Shown: positions 44,055 through 54,231 of the stretch, piece by piece
How the letters are laid out: every line of letters starts with the position of its first letter
Position numbering within the stretch: position 1 is the first letter of the stretch
Source: Muribaculaceae bacterium
GTDB taxonomy: Bacteria; Bacteroidota; Bacteroidia; Bacteroidales; Muribaculaceae
Reading direction: 5' to 3'
DNA: 64,000 nt
Assembly: GCA_017553785.1 (NCBI GenBank)
Contig: JAFZKD010000116.1
Span: forward strand, 1 to 64,000
The notes under the pieces: model-generated
The model's database searches: none
The model's input: only the letters and a program-made list of their open reading frames with translations
Told to the model about the DNA's origin: nothing
Program-made: the position numbers and the translations under genes

Positions 44055-45146
44055 TCACTTGATTTCCTTTACCAAATAAATAATGGTCGGGAAGTGGTCG
44101 CTGTAACCGTTCAGGAAAATGCCTGACGTGTAGGTGCGCAGGGGATAGCCCTGACGGTCGCCCTCCTCGCTACGCAGGAACTTGCGGTTCAACACCTCGG
44201 CACGCGAGAAGGTCAAAGTGGGCTTGTCCTTGCTGTCATAGTTCTTCAGGAAGTAATCGGTGAAGACAATCTGGTCAAACAGGTTCCAGTTGCCCTTGTA
44301 ACCCAGCGTACCGATGCCCTTGTTGAGGATATTCCACCAGGGATTAAAGCATGAGCCGGGCTCAGTGCAGTCCTTGATCTCCTTCTTGGCACCCAGTGCC
44401 TCGCTACAGCTCTTGTTCTGCGGGTCGTCGTTCAAGTCACCCATGAAGATGATGCCCTGATTGGGGTCATCACGCAGCAACGAGTCCATTGTCTCGCGCG
44501 CCATGCGGCCGGCAGCCTCGCGCAGGTAGCTCGAAGCCTCCTCACCGCCCAGTCGCGAGGGCCAGTGGTTCACGATAACCGATACCTTCTCACCGGCCAG
44601 CAGACCTGTCACGGTCAACTGGTCACGAGAACGGAAATCAGGATTGTCGGGCAGATACTTGTTGATGCGCTGGTTAGTGACATTCAGCACCTTGAAGAAG
44701 CGGGGATTGTAGAGCAGTCCCACGTCAACGCCACGGCGGTCGGGGCTATCATGGTGCACGATCTGGTAGCGGCGGTCCTTGATTTCGGGCTGACGCACGA
44801 GATCCTGCAAGACAGTAATGTTCTCAATCTCACTCACACCGATGATGACGGGGCCATCGGCGGGCGACCCCTTGACCTCTATCTGGCTGATGGCATAGGC
44901 CATGTTATGCTCCTTCTGCCAGTACTTGTTACCGTTCCACTGGCGTGCGCCCTCAGGAGAGAATTCCTTGTCATAGACACCATTGTTGTTGATGGTGTCG
45001 AACAGGTTCTCGAGGTTGTAGAACATCACACCATACATCGTGTAACGGCGCTCCTGCTCCAGTGTTTGATCCTGATCCTGACAAAAAGCCCTGGCTGGCA
45101 GCAATGCCACCAGCGCAAGAGCTACGAAAAATATCTTCTTTATCAT
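44055..45146 (-). CDS. Secreted endonuclease/exonuclease/phosphatase family protein, paralogue
   Basis: The 363-residue protein is a near copy of its downstream neighbour, with the same motifs (FYNLENLFDTINNNGVYDKE, VIIGVSEIENITVLQDLVRQ, FMGDLNDDPQNK, SDHFPTIIYLV) and differences concentrated in the signal peptide and a few loops. Both keep all catalytic residues, so both are likely active. Same predicted role: phosphodiesterase or nuclease outside the cytoplasm. Confidence 0.93.
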   Translation of the reverse strand: MIKKIFFVALALVALLPARAFCQDQDQTLEQERRYTMYGVMFYNLENLFDTINNNGVYDKEFSPEGARQWNGNKYWQKEHNMAYAISQIEVKGSPADGPVIIGVSEIENITVLQDLVRQPEIKDRRYQIVHHDSPDRRGVDVGLLYNPRFFKVLNVTNQRINKYLPDNPDFRSRDQLTVTGLLAGEKVSVIVNHWPSRLGGEEASSYLREAAGRMARETMDSLLRDDPNQGIIFMGDLNDDPQNKSCSEALGAKKEIKDCTEPGSCFNPWWNILNKGIGTLGYKGNWNLFDQIVFTDYFLKNYDSKDKPTLTFSRAEVLNRKFLRSEEGDRQGYPLRTYTSGIFLNGYSDHFPTIIYLVKEIK

Positions 45147-45173
45147 GACGATATCAGTTTAATGTCCTGTGAA

Positions 45174-47411
45174 TTACTCAGCAGAATCCCAGTTGACATT
45201 CCAGATCGATACACGATCCTTGTTGCCGGTCGCGTTAGACGGGCACAGGTTGGTGAACTCGATGGTGAAGTCGCCCGTAACAGAGCAATCTTTCTCAAAA
45301 GTGTAAGCGTTCTTTTGAGTCACATTGTCGTTGTTGACCGTCCAGGTCTTCACAACGTTACCATTCTGTTTCACATCAACACGGAAGGACATGACCTTGC
45401 CCGAGTAAGCATAACCATATTTGAAGCGAAGCTTCTTCATACCACCTTTCAGGACGGGCGAAACGATGCTACCCACAGAGGCAGTTCCACCGTTCATGGT
45501 CGGAGCCTTGGCATACTCGGTGCTGGAATCCAGCGCATAGCCGATAAAGGTGAACACAGGGTTACCGTCGGTCGCACCACCCTCGAGCAGCGTGCAGTTG
45601 GTGGCAACCCAACCAGCGGTCGAAGTGTAGGTGCCCAGCGTTGTCGTGCGGTTAGGCATCGTCTCAAAGTCAGATGACGTAACCAGCTTGGGTGCCTTAC
45701 CGAAGGTCACGTTATCCACGCACCAAGTCGCATAGTTAGCATCCTGGGTTGCATAGAAGCGGAAGCCAATGTAGTAAACGCCATTGGACCACTGGCTCAA
45801 ATCGATGTCACCTGACTCAACCCAACTGCTGTAGCCACTGGCAGGAGCCTTGGCAAGGACAGGATTCAACTTAGCCTTAACCGTGGCCTGGGTGGGATCG
45901 TTGGAATCGAGCACATAGACCTCAAAGACGGTCGTTGTGCTGCCATAGCCGTTCACCTGAGTGCTGAAAGTGAGATTCTGGCTTGCTGCATTCTTGATAT
46001 CCAGCGGCGGGGAGATGAGCCAAGCATCGAAGGGCGGCTGTGTGCCCTTGTAACCCGTCATTGCGGCATAACCGTTGCCAGTGCTGGTGTAAACCGTCTG
46101 ATACCATTTCTTGTCACCGCTCACAACGACATTGCTCCAGTTCGAGGGCAGTGCAGTGTCAAAGGTCTCCTCGAGTGAAATAACGGGAGGTGCGAATGGC
46201 AAGATGTATTCTTTTGTCGTGCCTGTATTGCCGGCAATACCCGCTGCACCCATATAGGTAGCGAAGCGGCCTTTCACCTTGATGAGTTGCTGGTAGTAGA
46301 CTGGGTTGGACTTGAGGTTGGCTTCTTCACGGAAGGCACTGCCCTGGGGCAATTCCACGATGATGCACTTGGTATAGTCCTTACAGTTGGGATCATCGGC
46401 AAGCACGAGGGTGTTAGCCAACGTGGTCGGAGCCTTCCACTCAATGTCGGCATTGCTGGTGACAGTGGTCACCTCAGGAGCCACAGCACCTACGGCATAA
46501 CCGGCCAACCAACCCTTGGCACCGGTATTCTGGGACTCGATGGCCTCAGCCACGGTATAAGGATTGCTCGGGGTACCAACCGAACCGCCACCAATCACGT
46601 CGTTGGCGCTCCTGAGCACGAGCTGCCAGTTGGTTCCGTAAGAACCGAGAAGTCCGACAACATCCACCTCGCCATCGGGGAGGATGTCGGCACGGAAATC
46701 GGCATAGTTGCTGTTACGCACAATCAATGACAAGCCATCTTCGTCGGTGATGTTGCGGTTAGTCGATGCGCTGGCCTCGGCATACGTATTCACACCATTA
46801 GCATCCTCAAAGGTGACACCGTTGATGCGCACCAGGCGGCCCTGGTATTTCATCAGGGTCTCAGGGTCGGTCTTGCCCACAAAATCGCTGAGGCTCACCT
46901 CAAGGGTGTCCACCTTGCTCAGGTCGGGCAGACCATTCATCTCAACAAGCGATTCCCACATAGCCTGGGGCAGGAAGGTAGCTTCCCAAGCGCTGCCAGC
47001 GGCATACCACTGGGGATAGCCCAACTGCTGCTGGCCGTTGTACTTGCCCACAAAGTAGCCCTTCATGGGAAGAACAACCTCCTGACCGATGCGGTACTTG
47101 TTGTACAGGCTGTTCTGATTGATGGAAATGGAGAGTCCATAACCTGACTCGTCCATGATGTAGAGGCTCTTGTAGACATTGCCCGACTCATCACTGCTGG
47201 TAACCCAACCATGGATGATCTCGTCCTCCTTAACCGTGTCGATGTAGTTACGGTCATCCTGCCAGTGTTTGGCTTTGAATTCAGCGATGGTCATGTTGGC
47301 GTGGTGCTCGGCGGTGGGAATCACCATGGGCGGCTGGTCAAACTCATCACTGCAAGCAGCGGCAAACACCAACAGAAGCATCAAGCTGAGATAAAAATTA
47401 AAACGTTTCAT
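45174..47411 (-). CDS. Outer-membrane lipoprotein, DUF5689/choice-of-anchor J type
   Basis: The 745-residue protein has a lipoprotein signal (LLLVFAAACSDEFDQ, Cys20), a DUF5689-like N-terminal part (about 35-260: HGWVTSSDESGNVYKSLYIM, GLSISINQNSLYNKYRIGQE), an OB-fold-like repeat (VAEAIESQNTGAKGWLAGYA) and two choice-of-anchor J-like beta domains (LEETFDTALPSNWSNVVVSG, later YYIGFRFYATQDANYATWCV). DUF5689 lipoproteins are regular partners of receptor plus nuclease genes in Bacteroidota. It is encoded between the TonB-dependent receptor and the EEP enzymes, so it is probably its surface-exposed partner. Confidence 0.82.
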   Translation of the reverse strand: MKRFNFYLSLMLLLVFAAACSDEFDQPPMVIPTAEHHANMTIAEFKAKHWQDDRNYIDTVKEDEIIHGWVTSSDESGNVYKSLYIMDESGYGLSISINQNSLYNKYRIGQEVVLPMKGYFVGKYNGQQQLGYPQWYAAGSAWEATFLPQAMWESLVEMNGLPDLSKVDTLEVSLSDFVGKTDPETLMKYQGRLVRINGVTFEDANGVNTYAEASASTNRNITDEDGLSLIVRNSNYADFRADILPDGEVDVVGLLGSYGTNWQLVLRSANDVIGGGSVGTPSNPYTVAEAIESQNTGAKGWLAGYAVGAVAPEVTTVTSNADIEWKAPTTLANTLVLADDPNCKDYTKCIIVELPQGSAFREEANLKSNPVYYQQLIKVKGRFATYMGAAGIAGNTGTTKEYILPFAPPVISLEETFDTALPSNWSNVVVSGDKKWYQTVYTSTGNGYAAMTGYKGTQPPFDAWLISPPLDIKNAASQNLTFSTQVNGYGSTTTVFEVYVLDSNDPTQATVKAKLNPVLAKAPASGYSSWVESGDIDLSQWSNGVYYIGFRFYATQDANYATWCVDNVTFGKAPKLVTSSDFETMPNRTTTLGTYTSTAGWVATNCTLLEGGATDGNPVFTFIGYALDSSTEYAKAPTMNGGTASVGSIVSPVLKGGMKKLRFKYGYAYSGKVMSFRVDVKQNGNVVKTWTVNNDNVTQKNAYTFEKDCSVTGDFTIEFTNLCPSNATGNKDRVSIWNVNWDSAE

Positions 47412-47468
47412 AGTGATTGTATTGTTAGTTTTATTTATATCTTGTTTATTGATGTGATTGATAAGATG

Positions 47469-50231
47469 TTAGAAACGCAGACCCAAGTTCAGGAACACCT
47501 TGAACCCCTGGGCATAGTAGTACTTGTTGGGGAACTTGTTAGCTGTGTTGGCGATGTCCTTAGTGTCGATACGACCCTGCTGGTAGCCACCGGTCTGGAT
47601 TTCCTTGTTATTGAGAATGTTGTTCAGATTCAGGTTCATGTTGAACGATGCCGAACGGTTGATGTAGATCACATGTCCGATGCTGGCATTGATCACCAGA
47701 GCCTCGTTGAGCTTCTCCTGCTGGCTGATATCCTTAATCATCTGCTGGAGGTGTGCCTCGCTGTCGGCCATCGTGTACAGATTAGACATCTCGACATGAC
47801 GCACGGGCGAAATGCTGACGTAAGAACGGTTCATCCAAGCACCATTCAATTCAACATACCATTGCTTGGGACCTGCCCAGTTGAAGGCCAGTGAATAGCA
47901 TTCCTGGGGTGTTCCCGAAACAAAGAAGTTCTTGAGATAAACCGTCTGAGTGACATCTTCCTGCACACCGTTTTCATAGCTGCGAGTGCCGATGGGACGG
48001 TTTTTGTACTGATAACGGGCAATATTAGCGGCACCGCTCACAGTCAACGACGGGGAGAGTTTGTAGCTCATTCCCACCTCAACACCCTTGTACTGCTTGT
48101 GAACACCAGTGAGCGCAAAGTTACAGAAGGTGCTGTACTGGTCATCATAGAATGCGGTGCGCTCGGTGTTGTCACGCTGGTCGGTAAAGAATACGGTGAC
48201 AATGCTCTTGAAATTGCGGAAATTCATCGCATAGCTCAAGTCGGACGAGAAGATCTTCTCCACCTTGAGGTCGATGACATCGTCCTTGGTGCGAGACGAG
48301 ATGTAGGCGTCATAGGGGCGAGGTGCCTCGGTGCCGTAGAATGCGTGGCCCGTGAAGCTGTTGCGTCCATCAAGCTTGAAGGTGATACCTGCTTTGGCGC
48401 CGTAGGTCAAGAAGCGATGAACCTCACCCTTGCCATAGGAGTTCTCGGGTGCGCGTCCGTTGCGCATCTTACCATCGCGCTGGAACTGGAAATAGTCACC
48501 CTTGACACTAGCGAACAACTCCCACTTGGCCAGATTGAGCACCCACTGGTGCCACAATTGGGCCTTCAACGTGAGGATGTCATAGTCATAGCCAAAACGG
48601 TCACCCTCACCCACCTTGCCGTTGGGGTTGTCAAGGTCGTTCTGTGCCATATCGGGATTGTCGGGAAAGTCACGCTCGCTGAAGTTGTCAATGTCTAGCC
48701 AGTAACGGCCACCCAGCAGGTCCTTGATGGTCTTGTAGTAAGACGATACGGTGTAGTTGGCATTGGCGCCGGTCTGCATCGTCAACTGGTTGGAGAAACG
48801 CTTGTTCAGTACCGACGACAGCGTGAAGCTTGACTGGTTACTGTGCCGCTTCTCCAGAATATAAGTTGATCCTCTCTCCACACCGGTCTGGTCGGCGAGC
48901 ATATTATTCAGATAGTTGGTCTGATAAAGGTCATTCCAGAGGATTTGCGTGTACTCGCTCTCGCTAGTCCAGCGGTCGGTATAGAGGTCAACAGTGGCCT
49001 CGTCGGTATAGTACGACGGCAGATAGCGATAATAGTCGGGACGCGGGTCAGCAGCCTTGTGCCAGTTGAGCGCGGCCTTACTGTAGAATGACTTGTGGTA
49101 AGCGAGACCCGTATTCAGCGAGACGCCATCCTGGGGTTTCCACAGCCAGTTCAATATCACGGTGGGGTCGAATGATTCCACCACGCGGGAATTGCGTTTC
49201 TTGCCTTCCTGCCAACCCCAGTCGGGATTGTACATGTTGCTGCCGACCAAACGGCAAGCCTCCTCATACACGGCCGAGTTGGCGGCACGCTTGGTGGGAG
49301 CGCCAAAGGTAGTCAGCGTCAGCGAGTGCTGCGGATTGAGCACCTTTTGCAACGACAGGAAGTAGCCCCAGCTGTTGTAGAACGAGCCAGGATAGACACC
49401 CTCGTCGGCATAGCGTGCGACGGCCGAAACTGTCATTGCCCAGCCGTGCTTGTTCAAACCCGTGCTGTGGGTGACCATGCCGCGCCAGCGGTAATTACCG
49501 TTGGTATAGGCCAGACTCAAGCGGGTGCCCGGGGCGTAATCAGCAGCAAAGGTCTTGATGTTATTGGCACCGCCAATGCCACCAAAACCATAACTGTTGT
49601 CCTCCAAACCCATGCCGATGGTCTTGTTCTTGAACGCCTGATTCAAACCACCCGTCATGGAGTAGTTGAAAGAGAAACGGATAGCGTCGTTGAACGGCAC
49701 AGAATTGATATAGGTCTCGGTCTTGTTGCTCTCATAGCCACGAATGCGGAAACGCATCGTGCTGAAATTGTAGCTCGAGGCCTGATAGAACGGATTGTCG
49801 GTGGCTCCGCTCAGAAGGGCGATCTCCTGAGTGTTACCTTCCTCATCCTCAAGCTGCGACTCGGAGAGTGCCATATCGGCCATTGCGCTACGGAACTCAA
49901 GGGCCTGCGCTGTTTCAAACGAGACAGGCTCGATTTGAATAGTGCCCAAATTCTCGACAACATTGCTGACAATGCTGACCGTTGTGGACCAGTCCTTGTA
50001 GCCATAGGCGAGGACTAACAGCAGGTCTTGGCCTGAAAGCGCGTCATCAATGACAAACGTACCATCAGACTCCGTGGTTGCCGCATTGCTCTGATTGTCG
50101 AGTATGACTGTCGCTCCAGGAACAGGTTGACCCGTCTTGGCGTCAATCACCACGCCTCGCACACCAGCCTGCTGTGCCAGCAACGGCAGTGTAGCAAAGA
50201 GTGCTAATAGCAAAAACAGTTTAAGTCTCAT
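47469..50231 (-). CDS. TonB-dependent receptor with carboxypeptidase-like domain
   Basis: The 920-residue protein has a signal peptide (MRLKLFLLLALFATLPLLAQ), a CarboxypepD_reg domain (VRGVVIDAKTGQPVPGATVI), a plug domain (about 150-260; FRIRGYESNKTETYINSVPF, GLEDNSYGFGGIGGANNIKT) and a C-terminal beta barrel ending in KVFLNLGLRF, with the terminal Phe required for insertion. I chose the ATG before RLKLFLLL because the upstream 14 codons are not signal-like. It is a SusC-like or nutrient receptor heading the lipoprotein and EEP operon; the substrate is unknown, nucleic acid fragments being the natural guess. Confidence 0.93.
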   Translation of the reverse strand: MRLKLFLLLALFATLPLLAQQAGVRGVVIDAKTGQPVPGATVILDNQSNAATTESDGTFVIDDALSGQDLLLVLAYGYKDWSTTVSIVSNVVENLGTIQIEPVSFETAQALEFRSAMADMALSESQLEDEEGNTQEIALLSGATDNPFYQASSYNFSTMRFRIRGYESNKTETYINSVPFNDAIRFSFNYSMTGGLNQAFKNKTIGMGLEDNSYGFGGIGGANNIKTFAADYAPGTRLSLAYTNGNYRWRGMVTHSTGLNKHGWAMTVSAVARYADEGVYPGSFYNSWGYFLSLQKVLNPQHSLTLTTFGAPTKRAANSAVYEEACRLVGSNMYNPDWGWQEGKKRNSRVVESFDPTVILNWLWKPQDGVSLNTGLAYHKSFYSKAALNWHKAADPRPDYYRYLPSYYTDEATVDLYTDRWTSESEYTQILWNDLYQTNYLNNMLADQTGVERGSTYILEKRHSNQSSFTLSSVLNKRFSNQLTMQTGANANYTVSSYYKTIKDLLGGRYWLDIDNFSERDFPDNPDMAQNDLDNPNGKVGEGDRFGYDYDILTLKAQLWHQWVLNLAKWELFASVKGDYFQFQRDGKMRNGRAPENSYGKGEVHRFLTYGAKAGITFKLDGRNSFTGHAFYGTEAPRPYDAYISSRTKDDVIDLKVEKIFSSDLSYAMNFRNFKSIVTVFFTDQRDNTERTAFYDDQYSTFCNFALTGVHKQYKGVEVGMSYKLSPSLTVSGAANIARYQYKNRPIGTRSYENGVQEDVTQTVYLKNFFVSGTPQECYSLAFNWAGPKQWYVELNGAWMNRSYVSISPVRHVEMSNLYTMADSEAHLQQMIKDISQQEKLNEALVINASIGHVIYINRSASFNMNLNLNNILNNKEIQTGGYQQGRIDTKDIANTANKFPNKYYYAQGFKVFLNLGLRF

Positions 50232-50426
50232 AAAATCATCAATAAGTATATTAATATTTATAGTTATCACCACAATGGGAGCTCATATCACAAAACCACA
50301 CAGCAAGCCTCGCGGACAGGCCATGAAAATTTGTCAAAATTAATCGTTTTTTCTGATTCGTCAAAGAAAAAACCACATTTTCAATCCATATCCTCAAAAA
50401 GTCAAACCGCCGACTGATAACCGCCA

Positions 50427-50732
50427 CTACTTGTCTTTTTTCCAATAGTCATTATACATCTTGATGCCGAATACGATCGCACTCGACACTGTGGTGATGA
50501 CATTGGTGATGAATAGGGGCCAATTCTTGAGCAACAAACCCTGGATGGCGAAGAAGATGCCGCCAAGGCCCATCATCAGGAATGTGGGCAATGCGATACC
50601 GTCGGTATCGTGAGTGCGGATAGTGTAAATCGCTTGGGGCATATAGCCTAATACCAAACAAATCGATGCAGTGTAACCGATGATGTCAGTCAAGTGGGTA
50701 GAGATAAAATCTGAAATCATAACGTTATTCAT
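50427..50732 (-). CDS. SemiSWEET sugar transporter
   Basis: The 101-residue protein is a bacterial SemiSWEET half-transporter with three membrane helices; dimers move sugars. The PQ motif (LGYMPQAIYTIRT) and the FLMMGLGGIFFAIQGLLLKN helix with the small-residue pattern identify the family. The cytosolic end is WKKDK. Terminator-like hairpin upstream at 50753 belongs to the preceding gene. Confidence 0.92.
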   Translation of the reverse strand: MNNVMISDFISTHLTDIIGYTASICLVLGYMPQAIYTIRTHDTDGIALPTFLMMGLGGIFFAIQGLLLKNWPLFITNVITTVSSAIVFGIKMYNDYWKKDK

Positions 50733-50752
50733 TAGTGACGATTAAACAAAAT

Positions 50753-50773
50753 GGGACCCGAAAATCGGATCCC
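50753..50773 (-). terminator. Terminator after the S41 peptidase gene
   Basis: GGGACCCGA and TCGGATCCC pair with one mismatch around AAA; the minus strand then reads CATTTTGTTTAAT. It lies about 200 bp after the peptidase stop, just before the SemiSWEET gene. Confidence 0.6.
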
Positions 50774-50970
50774 AATAAATCACATTCTTATTTCAATGTT
50801 ATAAAATTTCTTAGTTTGAAAAGCCACAAAGAAAAGCCACGTCATCCGCATCATCTTGGTTGATATGTTGAATGTTGATAACATCTTTCCTTAGTTTGGC
50901 TGCAAACTTACAACAATTTCACAATATGGATGTTGGCATTCGAAACGTTTAACCATTTTTAATAATTTAA

Positions 50971-53900
50971 TCACTTCAAGCCACACTCGCGCATTAGCTC
51001 CTCGACAGCAGCCTTGAGCTGCAAGTCCTCGCCTTTGAAGACGGTCTCGGGATTGTTGGCAATCTTGATATCCGGCTCGAGCTGCGTGTTCTCGAGGTAG
51101 TTGCCCTCGGGCAACAGGTAACCGATGATGGGTATACCAAAGATCAGCGAAGAATCCTGCAACCGCTCCCACGATACACTGGTCATGGTTCCGGGAACAG
51201 GCATACCCACGAGTTTACCCAAATTGTCATGACTGTAAACCCAAGGCGTGCCGTGCGCATTGCTGTAATTGGCCTCGCACTGCAGCATGATGCTGGGTTT
51301 ATTCCAGCGGCGGCTGGGCATGTCGCAAGCCTCACGTCCTCGCACCACCTGGGTGAAATACTTCTGACCGCTGAAGAACACCTCGATGTCCTCATGCAGA
51401 CGGCCACCGCCGTTGAAACGGGTATCGATGACGATACCGTCACGCTTGTTGTACTTACCCAGCACATCACTGTAGATGTCGCGGTAACTTGCGTCGTTCA
51501 TCGATTCCAGGTGCACATAGCCCAAGCGACCGCCCGACAGGCTGTCCACGATGTGGGCATTACGTTTTACCCAACGCTTGTACATCAGGTCGTTCAACGC
51601 ACCTTTGCTGATTGGCTTCACCACCTCTTCCCAGTGCCTACCGGTCATGGGGTTGAAGAGCGAGAGCAAGGTCTTCTTGCCGGCCTGTCCGTTAAGCAGT
51701 TCGGTATAGTCATTTTCCAAGTTGATGTAAACACCGTTGATTTTCTCAAGGACTACGCCAGGCTTGATCTGGCTCTTAGCCTTGGCGACCGGACCGCCTT
51801 CGATGACCTCGTCTATCTGGAGGCCGTTGCCGGTGTAGTTCCAGTTGTAGATAAGACCCAAGTCAGAGGTAGCCTCACCGCTAGTGGGATAGTAGCGTCC
51901 GCCGGTGTGCGAGGCGTTCAACTCACCCAGCAATTCGCTCAACAACTCGGCAAAGTCATAGTTGTTATTAATGTGAGGCAGGAACTTGCGGTAGGTCTCC
52001 ACATTGGCCTTCCAGTCAACGCCATGGTAGTTGAGGTTATAGAAACGTTTCTCGATCTGCCTGTCCACGTGGTTGAACATGTATTCGCGCTCGGCAAACA
52101 GATCCATTTTCATATCGGCCTTGTAGTCGATGCCCGCAAGTTTATCACCTGCAACAGTAAGTTTCTGCATCTTGCTGCCACCCAGTACAAATAGCGTCTT
52201 ACCATCCTTGCTAGCTTGGATATCGGCGCCACCGCCACCCATCTTGTTCAGCAGCTTGGTCTCGTGCTTGCGCAGATCCATCTTCCACAGGTCATAACCC
52301 TTCTCAAATGCCGAGAGGTAATAAAGCGACTCACCATCAGGCGTAATCATGCAGCCCGAGATATTGCTCGAGTTGGGCGTCACGCGCACGATGCGGTCCT
52401 CGATTCCATCCAGTTCCACCTTGATATCTTTGCCGGCGGGTTTCTCGTCGGCCTTCTTGTCGGCAGCTTTGCCTTTCTTCTTACTGGATTTGGTATCCTC
52501 GGTTTTCTTCTCCTCGGCCTTCTTGGCTTCCTTCTCGGCCTCGGTCAGCAGTTCATAGTCCTCCTTGTTGAGGTTATAACGGTCGAGCGCATCCTGGTTC
52601 ACAAAGGCCAGGAACACGTCATCCTGGGAACCCCAAGAGGCGTGGCTGCGCATTCCATAGCGGTTGCTGTGGAACATGATAGCGTTACCCTCCATTACCC
52701 AACGGGGATCCTCGCTGATGTAGGCACTACCCGTGATGTTGGTGATGGGGCCGCCGTTAGCCGACACGATACCGATATCGGTGTAGGGGTCGCGCTGATT
52801 GCCGATGAACTCAAGTGTGAACCACTTGCCGTCGGGCGACCAAGCATAGTTGAACTCGCCGTTGGTCTCATACCATGTCGAGCCGTCGGTCACCTGGGTG
52901 ACCTGCTTGCTTTTGAGGTCAAGCACCTTGAGACTGAAACGGTCCTCGATGAAGGCAAGCTTCTTGCCGTCGGGCGACAGGCTGGGACGGGTGCGCTCAA
53001 CAGTGGTCGAGGGCAACAGGATTTCCTCCTTGATGAGGGTGGCGTTGGCAAAGTTAGGATCATCCTTGCGCTCGATAGTGGCAAGAACAAGTTCCCAATT
53101 GCCGTTGCGCTCGGTGGCATAGGCCAGCGTGCGGTTGTCGCTGCCCCACGAAACCCAATTCTCGGCAGCGGGGGTATTGGTGATGCGCTTGGTGGTATTG
53201 TATTCGACAGAAGTCACAAAAACCTCGCCACGCACTACAAAGGCGACCATCTTGCCGTCGGGCGACACGGCAGCATCGGTAGCGCCGCGCGTGTGCGACA
53301 TATTCTGGATCTGATCGCTATCGTCATGCCACAGGCTCACGTCGACCTTGCCGGGTTGCCCACCCTGACGCATGGTGTAAAGCTCACCATCCTGGGTGAA
53401 GCACAGGGTGCCGTTATTGTCAATGGACAGGAAACGCACGGGATTGACCGTGAAGTTGGTCTCAGCCTTGAGCTGGCTGGGATGGTCGATAGGCATCGAA
53501 TAGACGTTCATCGAGCCGCCGTTACGCTCGCTCAGGAAATAGACAGTCTTGCCGTCGGGACTCAGGACAGGATTGCGGTCCTCGCCGCCGATGTCGGTCA
53601 GATTGGTGTGCTTGCCTGTTTTAGCGTCATAACGCCATATGTCGCGCGTGATTGACGAGGTGTGGTGCTTGCGCCACTCGTCCTCGCCGCCCTTACGGTC
53701 CTGATAGACGAAGTAGTCTCCCGTTTTATTCCAAGTGATATACTCGGCCGGTGTAGCCAATTCACGCGTGGTGCGGCCACCCTCGACGGGCACCTTATAT
53801 ACCTCGGTCAAGCGGCCGCTCGGAAATAGCATGCTGCTAGCGGGATCCTGAATCGAGGCACTGAAATAGATGTACTTGCCGTCAGGGCTGAAAGTCCAAG

Positions 53901-54231
53901 GGGTCTCGGCTGCACTGTTGCGCGTCAACTGGCGGGGCTGACCGCCGGTAGAGGGCATGATAAACACGTCAAAGTTACCTTTGCGGTCGCTGGCGAACGC
54001 CAGCATTGTGCCATCGGGAGACCACACGGGTTGCGTCTCATAACTCGGCTGTGAGGTCAGTTGCACCGCTTGACCGCCGCTGGAAGGCACAACATAAATG
54101 TCGCCCTTGTAGCAGAACGCGATTTTGTTACCGTCGGGCGAAATGCGCGCATAGCGCATCCACAATGGCGTGTCGGCCATCGCTGTCATCACCGTCACCA
54201 CGGCGAGGGAAAGCAAAATTTTCTTTATCAT
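50971..54231 (-). CDS. S41 family peptidase, tricorn-like
   Basis: The 1086-residue protein is a tricorn-type serine protease. It has a signal peptide (KKILLSLAVVTVMTAMA), two PD40-rich beta-propeller regions (about 20-540; YARISPDGNKIAFCYKGDIY, PVLSPDGKTVYFLSERNGG), a Lys/Glu-rich linker near 545-585, a C1-like part, a PDZ domain (about 770-850; GPVAKAKSQIKPGVVLEKIN) and the catalytic S41 domain with RFNGGGRLHEDIEVFFSG and Ser990 (CEANYSNAHGTPW). It degrades peptides outside the cytoplasm. The gene is single, with a possible -7 box at 54265. Confidence 0.93.
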   Translation of the reverse strand: MIKKILLSLAVVTVMTAMADTPLWMRYARISPDGNKIAFCYKGDIYVVPSSGGQAVQLTSQPSYETQPVWSPDGTMLAFASDRKGNFDVFIMPSTGGQPRQLTRNSAAETPWTFSPDGKYIYFSASIQDPASSMLFPSGRLTEVYKVPVEGGRTTRELATPAEYITWNKTGDYFVYQDRKGGEDEWRKHHTSSITRDIWRYDAKTGKHTNLTDIGGEDRNPVLSPDGKTVYFLSERNGGSMNVYSMPIDHPSQLKAETNFTVNPVRFLSIDNNGTLCFTQDGELYTMRQGGQPGKVDVSLWHDDSDQIQNMSHTRGATDAAVSPDGKMVAFVVRGEVFVTSVEYNTTKRITNTPAAENWVSWGSDNRTLAYATERNGNWELVLATIERKDDPNFANATLIKEEILLPSTTVERTRPSLSPDGKKLAFIEDRFSLKVLDLKSKQVTQVTDGSTWYETNGEFNYAWSPDGKWFTLEFIGNQRDPYTDIGIVSANGGPITNITGSAYISEDPRWVMEGNAIMFHSNRYGMRSHASWGSQDDVFLAFVNQDALDRYNLNKEDYELLTEAEKEAKKAEEKKTEDTKSSKKKGKAADKKADEKPAGKDIKVELDGIEDRIVRVTPNSSNISGCMITPDGESLYYLSAFEKGYDLWKMDLRKHETKLLNKMGGGGADIQASKDGKTLFVLGGSKMQKLTVAGDKLAGIDYKADMKMDLFAEREYMFNHVDRQIEKRFYNLNYHGVDWKANVETYRKFLPHINNNYDFAELLSELLGELNASHTGGRYYPTSGEATSDLGLIYNWNYTGNGLQIDEVIEGGPVAKAKSQIKPGVVLEKINGVYINLENDYTELLNGQAGKKTLLSLFNPMTGRHWEEVVKPISKGALNDLMYKRWVKRNAHIVDSLSGGRLGYVHLESMNDASYRDIYSDVLGKYNKRDGIVIDTRFNGGGRLHEDIEVFFSGQKYFTQVVRGREACDMPSRRWNKPSIMLQCEANYSNAHGTPWVYSHDNLGKLVGMPVPGTMTSVSWERLQDSSLIFGIPIIGYLLPEGNYLENTQLEPDIKIANNPETVFKGEDLQLKAAVEELMRECGLK

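Noticed and set aside
52216..53655. A 479-codon plus-strand open frame opposite the S41 peptidase
   Set aside because: The tricorn-like protein is complete on the minus strand with propeller, PDZ and catalytic motifs. The antisense translation has no domain and no promoter.
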